From the NCBI GenBank assembly GCA_002081555.1, contig MZNV01000797.1:1-38019 (forward strand): a DNA stretch of 38,019 nucleotides. Reading direction: 5' to 3'. Under the pieces are notes generated by a model, which searched no databases, was not told the origin of the DNA, and saw only the letters and a list, made by a program, of their open reading frames with translations. Shown here piece by piece: positions 1 to 9,586 of this stretch; the stretch's first letter is position 1, and each line of letters opens with the position of its first letter. Made by a program: the position numbers and the translations under genes. The DNA comes from Protostelium mycophagum (taxonomy: Eukaryota; Evosea; Variosea; Protosteliida; Protosteliaceae).

Positions 1-268
1 TTAGCACCTCAACCACATAAAGGAAATATAGGAAATACATCTCCCTTCTTGAAGCTCCTAACATTGTCATTTGTTTTGAAGAAATACCAGCCCACACACA
101 ACTCAAGCACGCCTAATAAACTCTGGTACTGCTGTCAACAAGGCTGCTACCACTGCAACTGGCCTGAATTGCTTGAAGTAAAACTACCTCTGGGGTGGGC
201 AGTACCCTTGTCTTCTCCATCAGTACCTGTCTGGCATGGTCCAAGTGCCGCTGTTTCTCCTCCTCTGT
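1..268. repeat. Direct repeat, copy 1 (268 bp)
   Basis: Bases 1-268 are identical base for base to 413-680, an offset of 412 bp. On the minus strand the copy carries the exon fragment that begins at acceptor ACAG and encodes EEEKQRHLDHARQ, plus the start of the following intron. The identity stops exactly at the ACAG acceptor, beyond which the two copies have different flanks. Because intronic bases are as identical as exonic ones, the duplication is either very recent or an assembly artefact. The copy runs off the left edge, so its true length is unknown. Confidence 0.9.
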
Positions 269-289
269 TAAATAGATGAAAACTGAGCT

Positions 290-704
290 TTAAGTTCGAG
301 GTCTCTGGTAGAGATTCTCATAACTACCCTCAGTGATCTCCAACCCAGAGATGAGAGTGTTGATGTCAATATCATCCTCATTTACGTAATCTAACACGTC
401 AACCTATAACACTTAGCACCTCAACCACATAAAGGAAATATAGGAAATACATCTCCCTTCTTGAAGCTCCTAACATTGTCATTTGTTTTGAAGAAATACC
501 AGCCCACACACAACTCAAGCACGCCTAATAAACTCTGGTACTGCTGTCAACAAGGCTGCTACCACTGCAACTGGCCTGAATTGCTTGAAGTAAAACTACC
601 TCTGGGGTGGGCAGTACCCTTGTCTTCTCCATCAGTACCTGTCTGGCATGGTCCAAGTGCCGCTGTTTCTCCTCCTCTGTGAGTGGAATGTTTGGCACTG
701 ACAT
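290..704 (-). CDS. Small unidentified protein, two exons
   Basis: I do not recognise the product. Reading the minus strand, an ATG at 704 opens a 22-codon exon (MSVPNIPLTEEEKQRHLDHA...), which meets a GTACTG donor at 638. The acceptor TTATAG at 404 joins in phase 0 to a 37-residue acidic exon (VDVLDYVNEDDIDI...) ending in TAA at 290-292. The predicted protein is 59 residues, charged and without a signal peptide or membrane segment. A possible further exon lies upstream (about 825-735, QFYNSWVFGKSLPPGLP...), so the true start may be further right. The duplicated exon in 1-268 offers an alternative or broken 3' end. Confidence 0.4.
413..680. repeat. Direct repeat, copy 2 (268 bp)
   Basis: Second copy of the 268-bp unit. 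It contains the last 42 bases of the exon that ends at 639 and most of the 235-nt intron (404-638) of the small minus-strand gene at 704-290. The upstream flank here is that gene's own coding sequence, whereas copy 1 is flanked upstream by the 3' end of the same gene. This order is what a tandem duplication of the gene's 3' half would give. Confidence 0.9.
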
Positions 705-922
705 GGTCCACTGCTTATCACTCTGTTCTTTCAATAGTTACCATCCAAAAGAGATTATAGAAAGGTTAGGCAGACCCGGTGGTAGGGATTTTCCAAAAAC
801 CCAGCTGTTGTAAAATTGCTGCAAGAAATTATAATTTATTTGAATATTTTTTCAGATAATTATAAGGGCCAAAGGGCAACAAAAAATTATTCCATGTAAC
901 AATTTTATCAACAATATTTTTA

Positions 923-1225
923 TTATTGTTGGTCATTCCTTCTCCCCGCATGCTTGCAGCCATATCTTGCAATGGCACTTCCTTTCTGCGTTATACAATT
1001 TGAAAATATTAAATAATATTTTCTGAACACTCACCATAAACCAAGTCAACAGCTTGGTCATTTTGCCCTTCAAGACAGAATTTGACTGACAAAGAGTTTG
1101 CACCTTCTGTTGCCTGCCTGTATAGACATCTGCAGCTCTTTGCAAAGCTAGTCTAGGTCCATTGTGTACATCATGTATGCCAACTAGACATTGTGCTGGG
1201 TGGTATTCTTGTTCTTGTTGGATGA
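923..1225 (-). CDS. Partial unidentified gene, two probable exons
   Basis: The minus strand shows an exon from 1225 to 1035, preceded by a good branch site and acceptor (CTAAC...GAACAG) and ended by a GTGAGT donor. It reads EQEYHPAQCLVGIHDVHNGP and continues. A phase-0 join to 985-923 adds KGSAIARYGCKHAGRRNDQQ and a TAA stop. The upstream part is unresolved: an open minus-strand frame near 1415-1275 encodes a hydrophobic, membrane-like stretch (SLSVISFCTVLFIIILRLVG), but I found no phase-consistent donor joining it. No family recognised. It could be the upstream half of the gene at 290-704. Confidence 0.4.
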
Positions 1226-1239
1226 CTGTTCAGCGTTGT

Positions 1240-1715
1240 TAGCCTCGGTGGCTCCGCCTCTAGGGGGGTCAAAGGGGGGCTAGCCTCCTCTTTCCTGTTT
1301 TCCTCTCCTGACAAGTATCACAGTCACTTTAGATGAGAGTCCCACAAGCCTCAAAATTATAATGAAGAGTACAGTGCAGAAAGAGATCACAGATAAGCTT
1401 GCAGAGACTAGCAAATTTCCTTCAGGTCTGTGGATGCAGCAACACAACAACACAAGTACACTGTACAGTTATGTGCCAGGGTCAAGGCCACAAGGAATGG
1501 ATACACTACAGACAAGTGGATTATATGGACATACAAGGCAGTAGAGACAGAGGCTCCAGATGCGCCTGCAACATTTTCTATGGAATAAAATAATAGGAAT
1601 TAAATTTTACGTAAAATTCATTTAAATTTTGTTCTCCCTCAAGTCTATTACGGGACGATTCTCAAAAAGATGGCTCAATATTTTCGTTAGACTGGTCAAT
1701 CCTTCGTGGAATTCA
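1240..1715. other. Stretch without a resolved gene
   Basis: Apart from the hydrophobic minus-strand frame near 1415-1275 and short plus-strand frames (for example 1362-1544) without splice support, I see no convincing gene. Two runs of six G lie close together near 1265-1280. Confidence 0.4.
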
Positions 1716-4138
1716 TCAGGAAGAAAAGATGTCTTCGAATAGATCAGGACCATCTATGGGATCTACGGAATCCAGCAAGCATTCCAACCGGTTAGCGCAC
1801 GAAAAGCGATCCACCGTCTGTTTTGCTTCTTTTGTGTCTTCCATTCCTTTGGTGTCTTCCATTTCTTTGGTATCTTCCATTTCTTTTCTATCTCTTTTTA
1901 AGGCTATCTATGCTTCAGAGTTGTGATTATATAAGATATTGCACCTCTCTCACTGTGACGAGACCTTATGTCGATTCTCTCTGAGAATCCCTCTCTGATC
2001 TTCCTTTGGATTGTTTGATCAGAAATTGCCAGGATGGAATATTCAAGAGAAGGGCGCCGCAAATAGAACATTGTGATGAAGATTCCCCGAGAAAATTCGA
2101 ATTCTCTCCAAAAGACGTCTTTAGTGCTTCGTACATGCCTGAAACGAAAGGTTGGACGCATGCAGGAGTCTGTATCTAAATGAAGCAAATTGGTATCTAA
2201 GGATGCAAGAATCTTCAAAGAATCCCCACTGTCAACTTGAGTTGAGAGAATCTTCTCCATTCATACCGAGTGAAGATTGGTTCAGAGTTGTTACAGAGCC
2301 GATCCTCATCATCTATAGTGAGATATGTTGTGGAACCCAAACTCTCCTCTGACAGTACTTGACGCATGTGAACCCAGCTCAGGTCTTCTGACAAAGAGCG
2401 CTCCAGATTCTCGGTGAGCTCCGTGTGAACTCGTTCTAATGGATCCAACTGCGAAGGTGACTCTGGTACACATAGTTTCTTCAATATATCGAAAGTGGGG
2501 CTTTGGTCTATGACCTCTGAATGAAGGAACTCAGCGGTAATGCAATATCCATTCCCTATCATTAAACTCTTGGGTACCTTCAAACGACTCTGAAAGGTCA
2601 CCCACTCTGGAGAAACTATTTCTTCGAGGAGAGTGATGATATTGTTCCCGTCACTATAAATACATCAATCACTGTTTGATGACGTGACACTCACACAAGC
2701 TTGATAATGAGGGTCTCTGGTCTATTAATCCTATAACTTATCCTTATTTTCGTCTCGAGTGTCTCATTGTATATAAATAGGAACCAGCTCCCAATCACCT
2801 GAGAGGAAGGTATTCCTTCAATCTTACAATATACACTGGGGCTGAGTTGAATTTTTGGGATAACTGGAGTGATGGAAGAGACATTCCCGAGGGTTTGTGC
2901 TAAAGCAGTATTGCTCACTGGTCCCTCAAAACTTAAATCTATGGTATACTGTTGTGCACCTAACCAAGTCAGGCTGATTACTCATACAGTACATACTGTC
3001 TTCTGGCATCGCTTCTTCTGCCGTGTCCCTGAATATTTCACCTGTGTCGAGGTCTTCCCATCCATCCAGTTCGTGGATTTCATAACCTTGCAATCTCACT
3101 TCATCAGGTGACACAATGGCCAAATCAAGCCTTTTTGTGAAAGCATCAAGCTATAGATATGTTATCACTCTCAGTTATTATAAATATATAAAAGAAGCTA
3201 TTACTGGCTTCGCCATGCTCCATTTTGGGTAAAGAGATGCGCATTCACCTTCTCTGGGGAAGTTCTAAGGATGAAGGTCAGGATGATGCACCCTTCTTGC
3301 ACATGACTGAAGAGAATATCCCTGTATGATTGATGCTTCTCCTTGTTCCACAATTGATCGATATATTCACGAAACAATTCAATGTTTTCGGGGGTGTATT
3401 TCCGTCCAGATTGGGCTTGTACCAAAAATAATTGATCATTAGAAGAGGAAAGAACCTCGAAAGGATTGACTACTGAAAGAAGAGTTGTTGTGTTGGTGCT
3501 GTGAATGTCACTATAATAATAAATGACGCTCACGTACCTCGGTTTGTGCAAAATACCTTTAGAGGCCACCTTCTTCCCTTTCTTCGGGTGTAGACGTTGG
3601 AGAGGGACGACCTTCTCTCGGATTCGTTGATCAGAAATTGCCAGGATGGAAAAGTCCTAAAACAACATGAAAAGGGGGATGGAACAAGAGTTCACCTCGT
3701 ATTCATGCTTCCCATCTCTCCACAAAGAGAAGATCGTGATGAAGGTTTCTCCAGAAATGAAGTCTCTGCAAAAGATGTCCCCAGCACTTCGCACAAGCCT
3801 CTTTACACCAGTCACAGCATCTGTATGGGGCCAACTCCTTTTTCTCGATGTCGCGAGAATCTTCAAAGAGCTTCCTCTATTAACTTGAGTTGAGAGAATC
3901 TTCTCCATTCATACCGAGTGAAGATTGGTTCAGAGTTGTTACAGAGCCGATTCTGATGATCTAGAGTGAGATATGTTGGGGAACCCAAACTCTTGTCTGA
4001 CAATACTTGACGCATGTGTACCCAGCTCAGGTCTTCTGAGAAAGAGCGCTTCAGATTCTCGGTGAGCTCCGTACGAATTTGCCCAAATGGATTCGTCAGT
4101 GAGGGTGATCCAGGCGGTCTTTCACTTTCGTTCCACAT
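1716..4138 (-). CDS. Orphan multi-exon protein with an internally duplicated module
   Basis: Product not recognised. ATG at 4138 starts MWNESERPPGSPSL; successive phase-consistent introns (for example 37 nt after MPED, 41 nt after RINRPETLIIKL) carry the frame down to TGA at 1716. Two modules are homologous at base and protein level: about 4095-3600 (TELTENLKRSFSEDLSWVHM ... GETFITIFSLWR ... SILAISDQRIREK) and about 2430-2010 (TELTENLERSLSEDLSWVHM ... FITMFYLRR ... SILAISDQTIQRK). Between them lies a unique region including EGCIILTFILRTSPEKLD. The C-terminus has three KEMEDT-type repeats and an acidic tail ending DLFEDIFSS. The junction after FTRYEWRRFSQLK is uncertain in the second module: in the first a 41-nt intron fits, in the second no ordinary intron restores the frame, so that copy may be decaying or spliced differently. 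Could also be two fused paralogues. Confidence 0.5.
1830..1885. repeat. 18-bp coding minisatellite, three units
   Basis: Three tandem units of the pattern TCTTCCATTYCTTTGGTG (plus strand) encode MEDTKE/MEDTKG/MEDTKE on the minus strand, inside the C-terminal exon of the orphan gene. Units differ mainly at third codon positions. Confidence 0.8.
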
Positions 4139-4507
4139 CGCTTGTTTTGAGATTGTATTGAGACTCTCACGTCTTCCAAAATTTGAAGGGTGTCAGATGA
4201 TTTTTAGTTCTAGTGGAAATTTCGCATTTTCTTGCTAAATTTGTCCGCAGATAAAGTGTCTACATTTCAAAAGTACGGATATTGTTTTAAATTTGAAGGC
4301 TTGTCACCTTGAATCCTAAATTCGTCGACAATTTCTCCTTCCGCAGACAAAATCACTGTTTCAGAAAGAAAAGAAAGTGTTTGATACACTGGACTCCGCT
4401 AAATTTGATGTTATACAAGAGTGTCGTTCTTAAATTTGTCGCGGGTCTGCTTTGTATGTCGACAAGCCACCGAGCGATCCATATCATAATCAGACCCACA
4501 CCACATC
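4139..4507. promoter_or_regulatory. Divergent promoter region with repeated YTAAATTTG motif
   Basis: The 369-bp gap between two divergent orphan genes has no gene of its own. It holds six related motifs: AAATTTGAAGG at 4178, CTAAATTTGTCCGC at 4235, TTAAATTTGAAGG at 4287, CTAAATTCGTCGAC at 4316, GCTAAATTTGATG near 4398 and TTAAATTTGTCGCGG at 4430. The density suggests binding sites or a decayed tandem repeat; no factor is assigned. Confidence 0.5.
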
Positions 4508-5804
4508 ATGACTCAAATAGAATTAACTTTGACGGAATACTCTGCTCACCTATCACTGGGATGTGACTTCGTCGGTAGTCCCACTGATCAGACCGTTGGA
4601 TCTGAGTTTCAGTTTGAAGAAGCCAACGAGCGATTTGTCCGCAAAGCAGTGACAGTCCGGTACAGCACCAATGTGGAAAGCAACATCCGAGTTCTTCTCA
4701 TCAGGCAAGACATGACCGAGGGTTGCAAACTAACATCCTCAGGGAGCCCGGAGAGCAGATGCTCCATGAACTAAAGATGCTGACAATTGCACCCGGTTTT
4801 AATCGTTGCATCGATCTTGAGCTGGAGGTGCCCGACCTCCCGATCAGCAATGTCTCTGACCGATTCGCGCTCCACCTGGTGATGGTGGACTCTCACACCG
4901 ATGCTGTTCTTGGGTTCTATGCCAGCTGCTTCTTTCAGGTTTACAGGAGCTGTGGAATAATTGGCACCCCGAATGATCAGGTGGCTCAACGGCTCTTCCA
5001 ATTTCAGAACGTTTCAGATGCCATAACCGGGGAGGCTGAGCTCGTTTTACACAAAGGAATCAAATTCTGGTACACCACTGAGGTGGAGAGCATCATTCAA
5101 GTGTTGCTCACGAGGTCAGTGAAGATAGACCTGTTGTAGACCGACTGACACAAGCCAAAATGGGGGAGAGGTGGTGCTCAAGAGAGAAGTGGTATCTCCC
5201 TGCGTGTCCAACTCCTGCACTTTGAAGTTGAAAGCTCCCGCAAGAAATCAGCTCGACGATTCTTCCCACTTTGCCCTCAAAATTGTGATGGCAGACCACA
5301 AAGGTGCGAAGCTTGGGAGCGACACCAGCGTCTTCTTCAGAATTATGGGAAACAAGAGAAATCTAGACAAAGAGTATCAATGGAGCCGCGGTAAGTGCAG
5401 TTGCTTGATTGTTGGAATGATGAGAAACAGAGGTTCTGTACAAGAAGAGGAAGAGAGTTGAGTATAGCGAAATAAATTTGTAATTATTATGGTTTTCAGG
5501 TCATGGATTTAGATCTTTGCAAAATCACCAAAATCGTGCTTTTACGATGGTCACTAATCTGAGAACTCCGTATCTTTCAACACTGAGGCGTGCAATCCAG
5601 ATAATAAGAAGAAAAAGACAAAAATCTCGTCAGCTGTATATTCGTGTGACAAAACGTCATCCCAATTCATGTCTCAACTGTTCAGGACGATCTTTGCGGC
5701 AGGTCTTGTACCACTATTACCAAATCTTGAGGAAGACATTATGTACTCTTTACATGATGAGTGTATGTACGTCTAGTTTTGTGCGATCCACCTGCTTTCT
5801 TTAA
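4508..5804 (+). CDS. Orphan multi-exon protein with repeated beta-rich segments
   Basis: Not recognised. ATG at 4508. Exon 1 joins exon 2 across a GC-AG intron (4705-4742), giving ...IRVLLIREPGEQMLHE. A 25-nt GT-AG intron (5115-5139) and a longer one (about 5392-5498) follow, all phase-consistent; the frame closes at 5804. Two segment types recur: GSPTDQ...FQF...VRYSTNVESNIRVLLIR against GTPNDQ...FQF...FWYTTEVESIIQVLLTR, and FALHLVMVDSH...ASCFFQVY against FALKIVMADHK...TSVFFRIM. Alternating beta-strand-like segments suggest tandem Ig-like or p53/Rel-like folds, but this is inference. The C-terminal exon is basic and Arg-rich. The last stretch (5700-5804) may be intron or UTR. Confidence 0.5.
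4705..4742 (+). other. GC-AG intron, 38 nt
   Basis: The only junction that keeps both flanking homologous frames open is AG|GCAAG...CTCAG|G. The donor matches the usual GC-AG consensus and the intron contains a branch-like ACTAAC. The phase is 2 on both sides. Confidence 0.7.
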
Positions 5805-5806
5805 TG

Positions 5807-7296
5807 CTAACATTCATTTATGATTATCTCAACCTCAAGGTAGTGTCTCCGCAGTGCAGATTGAATTTGAGCTGGCGTCCTTTCCGTCCTCTGTTTGACT
5901 GGTGACATCGCAGCGAAGTCGAGCTGTCGTACCACCGGGATATTTGTTTTCCGTCTTATACAGACACCCTCTCTTCTTAATCTCTGCTCTAAACTCGTCC
6001 GCCAGCACTTGACTTCCGTAATCTCTTGAAATGGGATTGAATCGAATGATGATGGTTCGCAGATCGGACTACCGCTGATCACCTGAAACATTCGAATTCG
6101 AATTTTGGCGGGAAAAATGAGTCACCTGGCTGATATCTAAAACATTCTTACGCCGAGGAGGTTTCGGTATTTCAAAGCCATCGTATCTTCTCTGGTACAG
6201 TACCTGCGAATCTTAGAACTTGGTCATGGGCACGATGGCTCACCTTCCAAAGGGACTGCGACTTGGTAAACTCCAGCCATTGTCTACAGACTAACGGAAC
6301 ACACGACAGCACCTGCCGTGCGTCCATAAATCCTATGATGATGTGGTAAATGTCTGCGCATAATTCTGGAACAAAAGTTTTTGGCTGATGTGAGGTTGGC
6401 GGTGTGTTTTGAATGCCAAGTGGTGATTTCGGGGTTTCACAAGGACTTCCTGGTGGTTCTATAACCATGGATCCGTTCAATAACCGAGGGCTGTAATCTT
6501 TCAGGGAATTGAGAATTAATAAATAGACGATGAATATATTTGTACAATAAAAAGAGATAGATGACCCACCTTTCTGCAGTGCTTTCATGGTAGACCTCAG
6601 AATTATTGGTTTGTTCTTGTCTTTCCATGAAGTGAGGTTGTGATCTTTGCGCGTTAAAAAAGTCTCAATTTCGAGGACTCACTGTGGTGAATTTGTTGAT
6701 GGCATCGAAATAACAATGGTGATTTTTTGAGGTGTCAGGAGGAGGTCTGCCGGTTCATTCATCCGCTTTTCCTCTGATGTCAGATCGATAATGTTTTCGT
6801 CCTCAGGAGTGAATTGTTTCTGGATTGGTGTGGTGATTATGTGAGTTGATTGCTCTGAATCATCATCCACAGTTAAGTCAATGATTTTGTCATGATGTAC
6901 AACTGGCGACATTATAATCGGTTTAGGGAGATCCATATTCTCGGTCAGGGTCCTCATTGGTCGTTTTTGCTCGATTCTGAGCTTTGGCTATGTGGTTGAG
7001 AACTACATGATAGATGGAAGGACCTACCTCCACCAATCTCCTGCGTTCATCGATTGTTAGACGGTCAGCGATTACGAATATCCGATTTGTGGGTTTTTGT
7101 GGTGATAAGACGATCTGTTTCTGAGCCTGAATTGAAAAATGAGAGCGAGTTTCTATTTCAACCTCACCTCTTCCAAAGAGGTCGAGGAAATCGTCTTTTG
7201 TCTTTTAAACGATCCTTTCACTCGTTCTGAGCGTATTAGAGTCTCCGATGTTGGAGATTGAAGCTCTCTAGGACGTTTGTTATTGATATTGGACAT
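5807..7296 (-). CDS. F-box protein with two SUMO-interacting motifs
   Basis: Seven exons in consistent phase give about 400 residues, ATG at 7296 and TAG at 5807. Residues 108-117 (KIIDLTVDDD) and 139-147 (NIIDLTSEE) are textbook SUMO-interacting motifs: a hydrophobic core followed by acidic residues. Residues about 239-283 (FVPELCADIYHIIIGFMDAR, CVPLVCRQWLEF) form an F-box, the Skp1-binding part of SCF ubiquitin ligases. The N-terminal half is basic and rich in S/T-P sites (LQSPTSE, VLSPQK, IMSPV, FTPED, ETPKSPLG), typical of CDK targets. The C-terminal part has no recognised substrate domain. Intron at 6063-6110 or so carries an E2F-like motif. The single-gene model needs a GTGAGT intron at the CCACAGTGA end of exon 3; if that TGA were used, the SIM part would be a separate 176-residue protein and the F-box gene would start near 6588. 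Confidence 0.65.
6104..6115 (-). promoter_or_regulatory. Intronic E2F-like motif, SIM/F-box gene
   Basis: TTTCCCGCCAAA in the sense (minus) strand of the last intron of the SIM/F-box gene. Confidence 0.4.
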
Positions 7297-7462
7297 TTAG
7301 GACCAATATTTAAGGTTTTAGAAGTGCACAGGCGGCACGCCGCGGCCGGTGACTGTGAGAAATGTTTGTGATTTAAGATCAGACTTTTGGCGGGAGAATT
7401 CCCGCGAGCACAATTATTTGGGACAGATCTAAATTTGTTCTACTTCCGCTTGCATTTCCAAC
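7297..7462. promoter_or_regulatory. Divergent promoter with E2F-like palindrome
   Basis: Only 166 bp separate the starts of the SIM/F-box gene and the LRR-ankyrin gene. At 7386-7405 lies TTTGGCGGGAG followed at once by AATTCCCGCGAG: an E2F/DP-type site whose GCGGGA and TCCCGC halves face each other. This is the usual form of a cell-cycle (G1/S) element in animals, plants and amoebae. Confidence 0.55.
7386..7405. promoter_or_regulatory. E2F/DP-like site
   Basis: TTTGGCGGGAG with an inverted half TCCCGC two bases on. One of five CCCGCCAAA-containing sites in the window. Confidence 0.5.
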
Positions 7463-9544
7463 ATGGACACGTCAAGATCGTATGGTGTGTCCTCTGAAGA
7501 CAATCAATCTCCCGAGATAGCTTCATCTCGACAATCAACTAAAGAGAGTCGTCCAGCATCCTCAACAAACTTCAGTGATCGTCCACAGCTCAGCCAGCCT
7601 CTGTCGGCGAGAACATTAACAGATCGAACACATTATACAGAGAAGACAGAAACTCAAGATGTGGAGAGTGCGCCTTTGCAGAGTCGTCCTCCATCGGCTA
7701 AACCGCCGATGAAAGATGAGCCAACATCGTTAATCACCAAACAGTCATTAGATGGAGACATCAAAAATAATTCCAAACCCTCAATCTCTCGCATTCCTGC
7801 TCAAGATCAGCCAAGAGACAGACCTCTGACTGAACCATCTCATTCTAATTCCTCATCACAACATCGCAAAGGAGCCCCTCTGACAGATAGACCTTCTCTC
7901 AGGAAGGAGAATCAATCTGATTTCGCAAAAAGTAAAGAAATACCGCCTCAATCTGAGAAGCCTGTTGTAAAAAAGCCAGAAGCAGCGACAAAGCCAGAAG
8001 CAGCAGCGACAAAGCCAGAGGAGGCAGCGACAAAATCAGAGGAACAATTAGAGGAACAGATTCCACCGCTCACCTCCAGACCTCTCATCAACAAATATGG
8101 CGCACCCGCAGCAACCTCCTTCGATTCGGTGCAAGCAGCGTTGAAAGCGTACAAAGATGGTGAACAAGCGATGAAGACTCTTTCACTCGCAGGTGAGGCT
8201 GTTTTTGTCGAACCTATCATGACGTCATCGAAAAGGGTGTGGGTTGGTTGGAGAATCTCTGGAGGCTGCTATGAAAGAGGCGCTGGCACATGACGGAAAT
8301 ATTGCTGTTCTCGATTTATCTTCGAACAAGATTGAGTCTGGAGACTTGGCATCGATTTGGAGAGCTTTCCGTTCATGCAGGTAATAATATTTTAAGAGAA
8401 AGGCATAACAAATGTCAGTACATTGACAGCCATGAACCTGTCAGATAATCAGCTGGGATCGTTCGGCGCCCGTAAATTAGCCTCTCTTCTTGCTGATTCT
8501 GAGGAAATACAACGGAAACTCACCAACCGCAGTACTTCAGTAGAGGTACATTTGCTTCGATCACGTCAATCTAACAAGCTTAGCAATTGAGTGGTGATGT
8601 GGCATTCACCCTGCTAGAATTAGATGTCTCTGGCAATAAGATTTTCGACGATGGGATGAACGAACTGGCCACAGTGATACAGACGAACAAGCATTTAGCC
8701 GTTTTTTCTGCTGCAAGGAACACTTTTGGAGATTCTGGGATGAAGACTCTTGCAGACGCGTTGCTGGGCAACCACGTCATCACAACTCTCAACATCAATG
8801 AGAATCCACGTGTGACAAATGCTGGAGTGAAGGTGAGTAGGGTTAGGTGAGAGTGTACTGATTTCTAAGGAATTGGCACAATCATTACTGGGAAATCATT
8901 CTATTTACAATGGGATCATAAACATGGACAAGGGAGACGCAGAATCTCTGAAAAAATTGAGAGAAACAGCCGAAAGAAATGCAAATCTCAGAGACCAACT
9001 TCACGATGTAATTCATTAATTATATGTTCTATCTCCTTCTACAACGAGCCAAAAACATCACAGGCAGTCAGAAAAGGAGATTCAGAAAATATAAGTAGAT
9101 ATCTGCGGTTGCGAGTCAGCCTTGCCTCTAAGCAAGAAGGAAGCTCAGCCCTCCATCTCGCCGTGCAGAGTGGAAACATAAAGAACGTTCAGATCCTGTT
9201 GGAGAAACACGCCAACACGATGGACTTGAATTTTGAATATCTGACGCCTGCGGAGTTGGCCAAAAAGGAGGGTGCAGGTCAAGACATCCTGAGTGCTCTC
9301 GAGAAAGAAACCACAATTGGAAAAGCTGAAGAAAAAAAAGTCAGGATTTTTCTTGAAAAGCGCCATCTACAACGGACCTGAAGTGTTGCAGGAAGCGTCG
9401 AAAGCTAAAAACCAAGAGGAAGAGTTTGAAGATGATGTCAGATTCGGTGATGGTGAGGGCAACGGACACTTCAATGACAACATGTTGAGAAAGTTTGACT
9501 CCGATTCATCCTCCATCGACTCGGATGATCTAGAATCATTGTGA
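7463..9544 (+). CDS. Leucine-rich repeat and ankyrin protein with disordered N-terminus
   Basis: ATG at 7463; six introns in consistent phase; TGA at 9542-9544. The first ~240 residues are disordered and carry a recurring LTxRP/DRP motif (SDRPQL, LQSRPPS, RDRPLTEP, LTDRPSLRKE, LTSRPLI) and a KPEAA(A)TKPEE repeat. Ribonuclease-inhibitor-like leucine-rich repeats follow (IAVLDLSSNKIESGDL, LTAMNLSDNQLG, LLELDVSGNKIFDDGMNELA, ITTLNINENPRVTNAGVK), then an ankyrin-type segment (GSSALHLAVQSGNIKNVQIL, LTPAELAKKEGA) and an acidic serine-rich tail (DSDSSSIDSDDLESL). The final intron is needed to reach the tail frame. Likely a cytoplasmic scaffold; partners unknown. The tail lies 43 bp from the end of the convergent membrane-protein gene. 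Confidence 0.75.
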
Positions 9545-9586
9545 ACGAAATTTGTAAAGATAGAAACCAAAGTCTTTCTATTTTTA

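Noticed and set aside
1-680. Transposon or LTR explanation of the 268-bp duplication
   Set aside because: No terminal inverted repeats, target-site duplication or transposase reading frame; the copies hold part of a host-like exon and its intron.
1716-3600. Possible C2 or copine domain in the orphan gene
   Set aside because: No Ca-binding Asp pattern and no VWA domain; resemblance was only to generic beta-strands.
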